Of a DNA stretch of 41,687 nucleotides, positions 41,634-41,687 are shown piece by piece (the first letter of the stretch is position 1; each line of letters opens with the position of its first letter). The notes under the pieces are model-generated. The model searched no databases. It was not told the DNA's origin and worked only from the letters and a program-made list of their open reading frames with translations. Source of the stretch: an uncultured Collinsella sp. (lineage in GTDB: Bacteria > Actinomycetota > Coriobacteriia > Coriobacteriales > Coriobacteriaceae); assembly GCA_900541025.1 (NCBI GenBank), contig UQIL01000023.1:1-41687 (forward strand), given 5' to 3'. The translations under genes were made by a program, and so were the position numbers.

Positions 41634-41687
41634 TGGTGCCCCCGGGCGGATTCGAACCGTCGACACCCGCTTTAGGAGAGCGGTGCT
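41634..41687 (-). tRNA. tRNA-Arg (CCU anticodon), 5' part outside the window
   Basis: Read on the minus strand, the segment contains the anticodon stem CCGCT/AGCGG with loop CTCCTAA (anticodon CCT at 41674-41676), the T-loop GGTTCGAATCC, the 3' acceptor strand CGGGGGC, discriminator A and an encoded CCA. The D-arm and 5' end lie beyond position 41687. Three further copies of its 3' half, one of them degenerate, lie to the left, marking it as the integration target of the tandem elements. Confidence 0.88.

Noticed and set aside
1..41687. CRISPR array or transposase-bearing insertion sequence
   Set aside because: No regularly spaced short repeats, Cas genes or transposase motifs were seen; the repeats present are explained by att sites, operators and one segmental duplication.

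Overview
The window is high-GC DNA from a Gram-positive actinobacterium. The best guess is a gut Coriobacteriia of the Collinsella/Olsenella type. The reasons are the actinobacterial FHA-FHA-PP2C-RodA/PBP-PknB cluster, the mix of mannose-type PTS and Amadori-sugar genes, and the style of the mobile elements. No rRNA or species marker is present, so the genus is inference.

Layout. (1) Positions 1-7745 hold a co-directional core cluster for growth and division: a 5'-truncated FHA protein, a membrane FHA protein, a PP2C phosphatase, a RodA/FtsW transglycosylase fused to a class B PBP, and a PknB kinase with four PASTA domains. It ends in a strong terminator. (2) Positions 8152-13457 (minus strand) hold a fructoselysine-type operon: GntR/UTRA regulator, YfcC-family permease, FrlC-like epimerase, FrlB-like deglycase and FrlD-like kinase. 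Two near-identical 20-bp operators flank its promoter. (3) Positions 13525-21514 (minus strand) hold a LevR-like PTS regulator, an intracellular GH32 enzyme and a mannose-family PTS (IIB-IIC-IID-IIA). This region is a decayed duplication: one copy keeps the regulator, and the other keeps the PTS and GH32 genes but only a 190-bp stump of the regulator. (4) Positions 21983-23213 hold an iron-dependent alcohol dehydrogenase broken by two 1-nt deletions.

(5) From 23302 to the right edge, two integrative elements sit in tandem in the 3' half of a tRNA-Arg(CCU) gene. The surviving tRNA is at the right end on the minus strand. Element A (about 5.9 kb) carries an N-terminally short integrase, an excisionase-like HTH, a RepL-like protein, a coiled-coil protein, an operon of three metallophosphoesterases and a 41-aa hydrophobic peptide missed by ordinary gene-length cut-offs. 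Element B (about 12.4 kb) carries a full integrase behind a perfect 22-bp hairpin, a matching HTH, a DnaB-like ATPase, MobC, a VirD4-like coupling protein, a relaxase, a hairpin-rich oriT candidate, and a translationally coupled pair: an MmeI-like type IIL restriction-modification enzyme and a DUF262/HNH nuclease. Upstream of that pair lie two tandem structured repeats.

How the genes work together. The first region links Ser/Thr phosphorylation to septal or elongation peptidoglycan synthesis. The second and third take up and split fructose-derived compounds (Amadori products, fructans). The right third is mobile DNA whose cargo looks directed at phage or plasmid conflict.
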